Positions 60,937-61,217 of a stretch of 61,217 nt of DNA are shown here, in pieces. The stretch's first letter is position 1, and each line of letters starts with the position of its first letter. Below the pieces are notes generated by a model that saw nothing but the letters and a program-made list of their open reading frames with translations, ran no database searches and was not told where the DNA came from. A program made the translations under genes and the position numbers. The stretch lies in contig DAHUXN010000058.1 in assembly GCA_027307115.1 (NCBI GenBank), positions 1 to 61,217 of the forward strand. The letters are read 5' to 3'. The DNA comes from Acidobacteriota bacterium. GTDB taxonomy: Bacteria; Acidobacteriota; Terriglobia; Acidiferrales; UBA7541.

Positions 60937-61004
60937 TGAGCTTATTTTGATGCCGCCAGTGGCAAGTCAGAATCTTGGTTGATCGCGATTTCCTGAGTTT
61001 CGGT

Positions 61005-61217
61005 CTATTTGAGATACGTCGCGAGCCAACCGAGAAACTCGTGATACCACAGCTTGCTATTCTGAGGTTTCAGCACCCAGTGGCCCTCGTCGGGGAAAAT
61101 CATCAGTTTCGACGGCACGTCCTGCCGCTGCAGCGCCGTAAAAAGCTCCAGGTCCTGCGTGTACGGAACACGAAAATCGAGTTCGCCGTCAATCACCAGC
61201 ATTGGCGTGTGGAATTT
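61005..61217 (-). CDS. S9-type peptidase / dienelactone hydrolase-like C-terminus, truncated by window edge
   Basis: 71 codons of the C-terminal end; the gene continues past the right edge. The visible part is an alpha/beta-hydrolase end: HTPMLVIDGELDFRVPYTQ (acidic triad residue in ELDFRVP) and IFPDEGHWVLKPQNS (catalytic His in EGHW). It is typical of the S9C/acylaminoacyl peptidase type. The rest is outside the window, so the exact family is uncertain. Confidence 0.85.
   Translation of the reverse strand, partial: KFHTPMLVIDGELDFRVPYTQDLELFTALQRQDVPSKLMIFPDEGHWVLKPQNSKLWYHEFLGWLATYLK

Overview
This window is about 57-60% GC and reads as a chromosomal segment of a Gram-negative soil-type bacterium, most probably an Acidobacteriota member. 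The assignment is inferred from gene content: secreted S9 and M28 peptidases, a membrane Ser/Thr kinase with TPR repeats, a free-standing Fis-type HTH protein, DUF5818 and lmo0937-type small proteins, a transaldolase/glucose-6-phosphate isomerase fusion, frequent TTG starts and REP-like 'GGCTAAA' palindromes. No 16S rRNA gene is present, so genus cannot be given. No CRISPR array, prophage or recognisable transposase was seen.

Layout. 1-2.1 kb: the 3' part of an MmeI-like restriction/methyltransferase gene cut by the window edge. 2.1-3.8 kb: HU and dCTP deaminase, transcribed divergently from overlapping promoters, then a pirin. 4.1-5.2 kb: an undescribed element with long imperfect inverted ends around one unknown gene. 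5.2-8.8 kb: an SDR gene between dispersed repeats, a TPR lipoprotein-size exported protein with a clear promoter and terminator, and a Fis-type regulator. 8.8-18.7 kb: purC, smc, an S9 peptidase, and a divergent membrane M28 peptidase. 18.9-25.1 kb: cysS, a class III aminotransferase, a zinc-less alcohol dehydrogenase-type reductase, a methyltransferase, YraN and galT, all rightward. 25.1-28.2 kb: HD-GYP, SppA and tRNA-Cys. 28.4-32.9 kb: an exported phosphatase, asnB and an overlapping GT39 glycosyltransferase, suggesting envelope modification. 33-37.6 kb: FecR-domain protein, mscS with a small partner, tRNA-Arg(CCG), an SRPBCC/STAS pair and a PPOX-type flavin protein.

37.9-40.8 kb: a compact type III polyketide synthase - FAD oxidoreductase - YceI cluster, likely making and carrying an alkyl-phenol or quinone-like lipid. 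41-47.6 kb: a small basic protein, the kinase, an aminotransferase, then a group of small stress-type proteins (lmo0937 family, DUF5818 behind a sigma-54-like promoter, SnoaL-like) and a methyltransferase.

47.85-57 kb: a sugar-phosphate operon tkt-rpiB-tal/pgi-gnd-zwf-glk covering glucose phosphorylation, both oxidative dehydrogenases and most of the non-oxidative pentose phosphate steps; lactonase and ribulose-phosphate epimerase are not in it. 57-61.2 kb: a PEGA-trypsin-PEGA protease, a GT4 glycosyltransferase, a cytochrome P450 and the C-terminal end of another S9-type hydrolase cut by the window edge.

The least explained item is the inverted-repeat element at 4088-5173. Many start codons were set from Shine-Dalgarno placement rather than from the longest frame.
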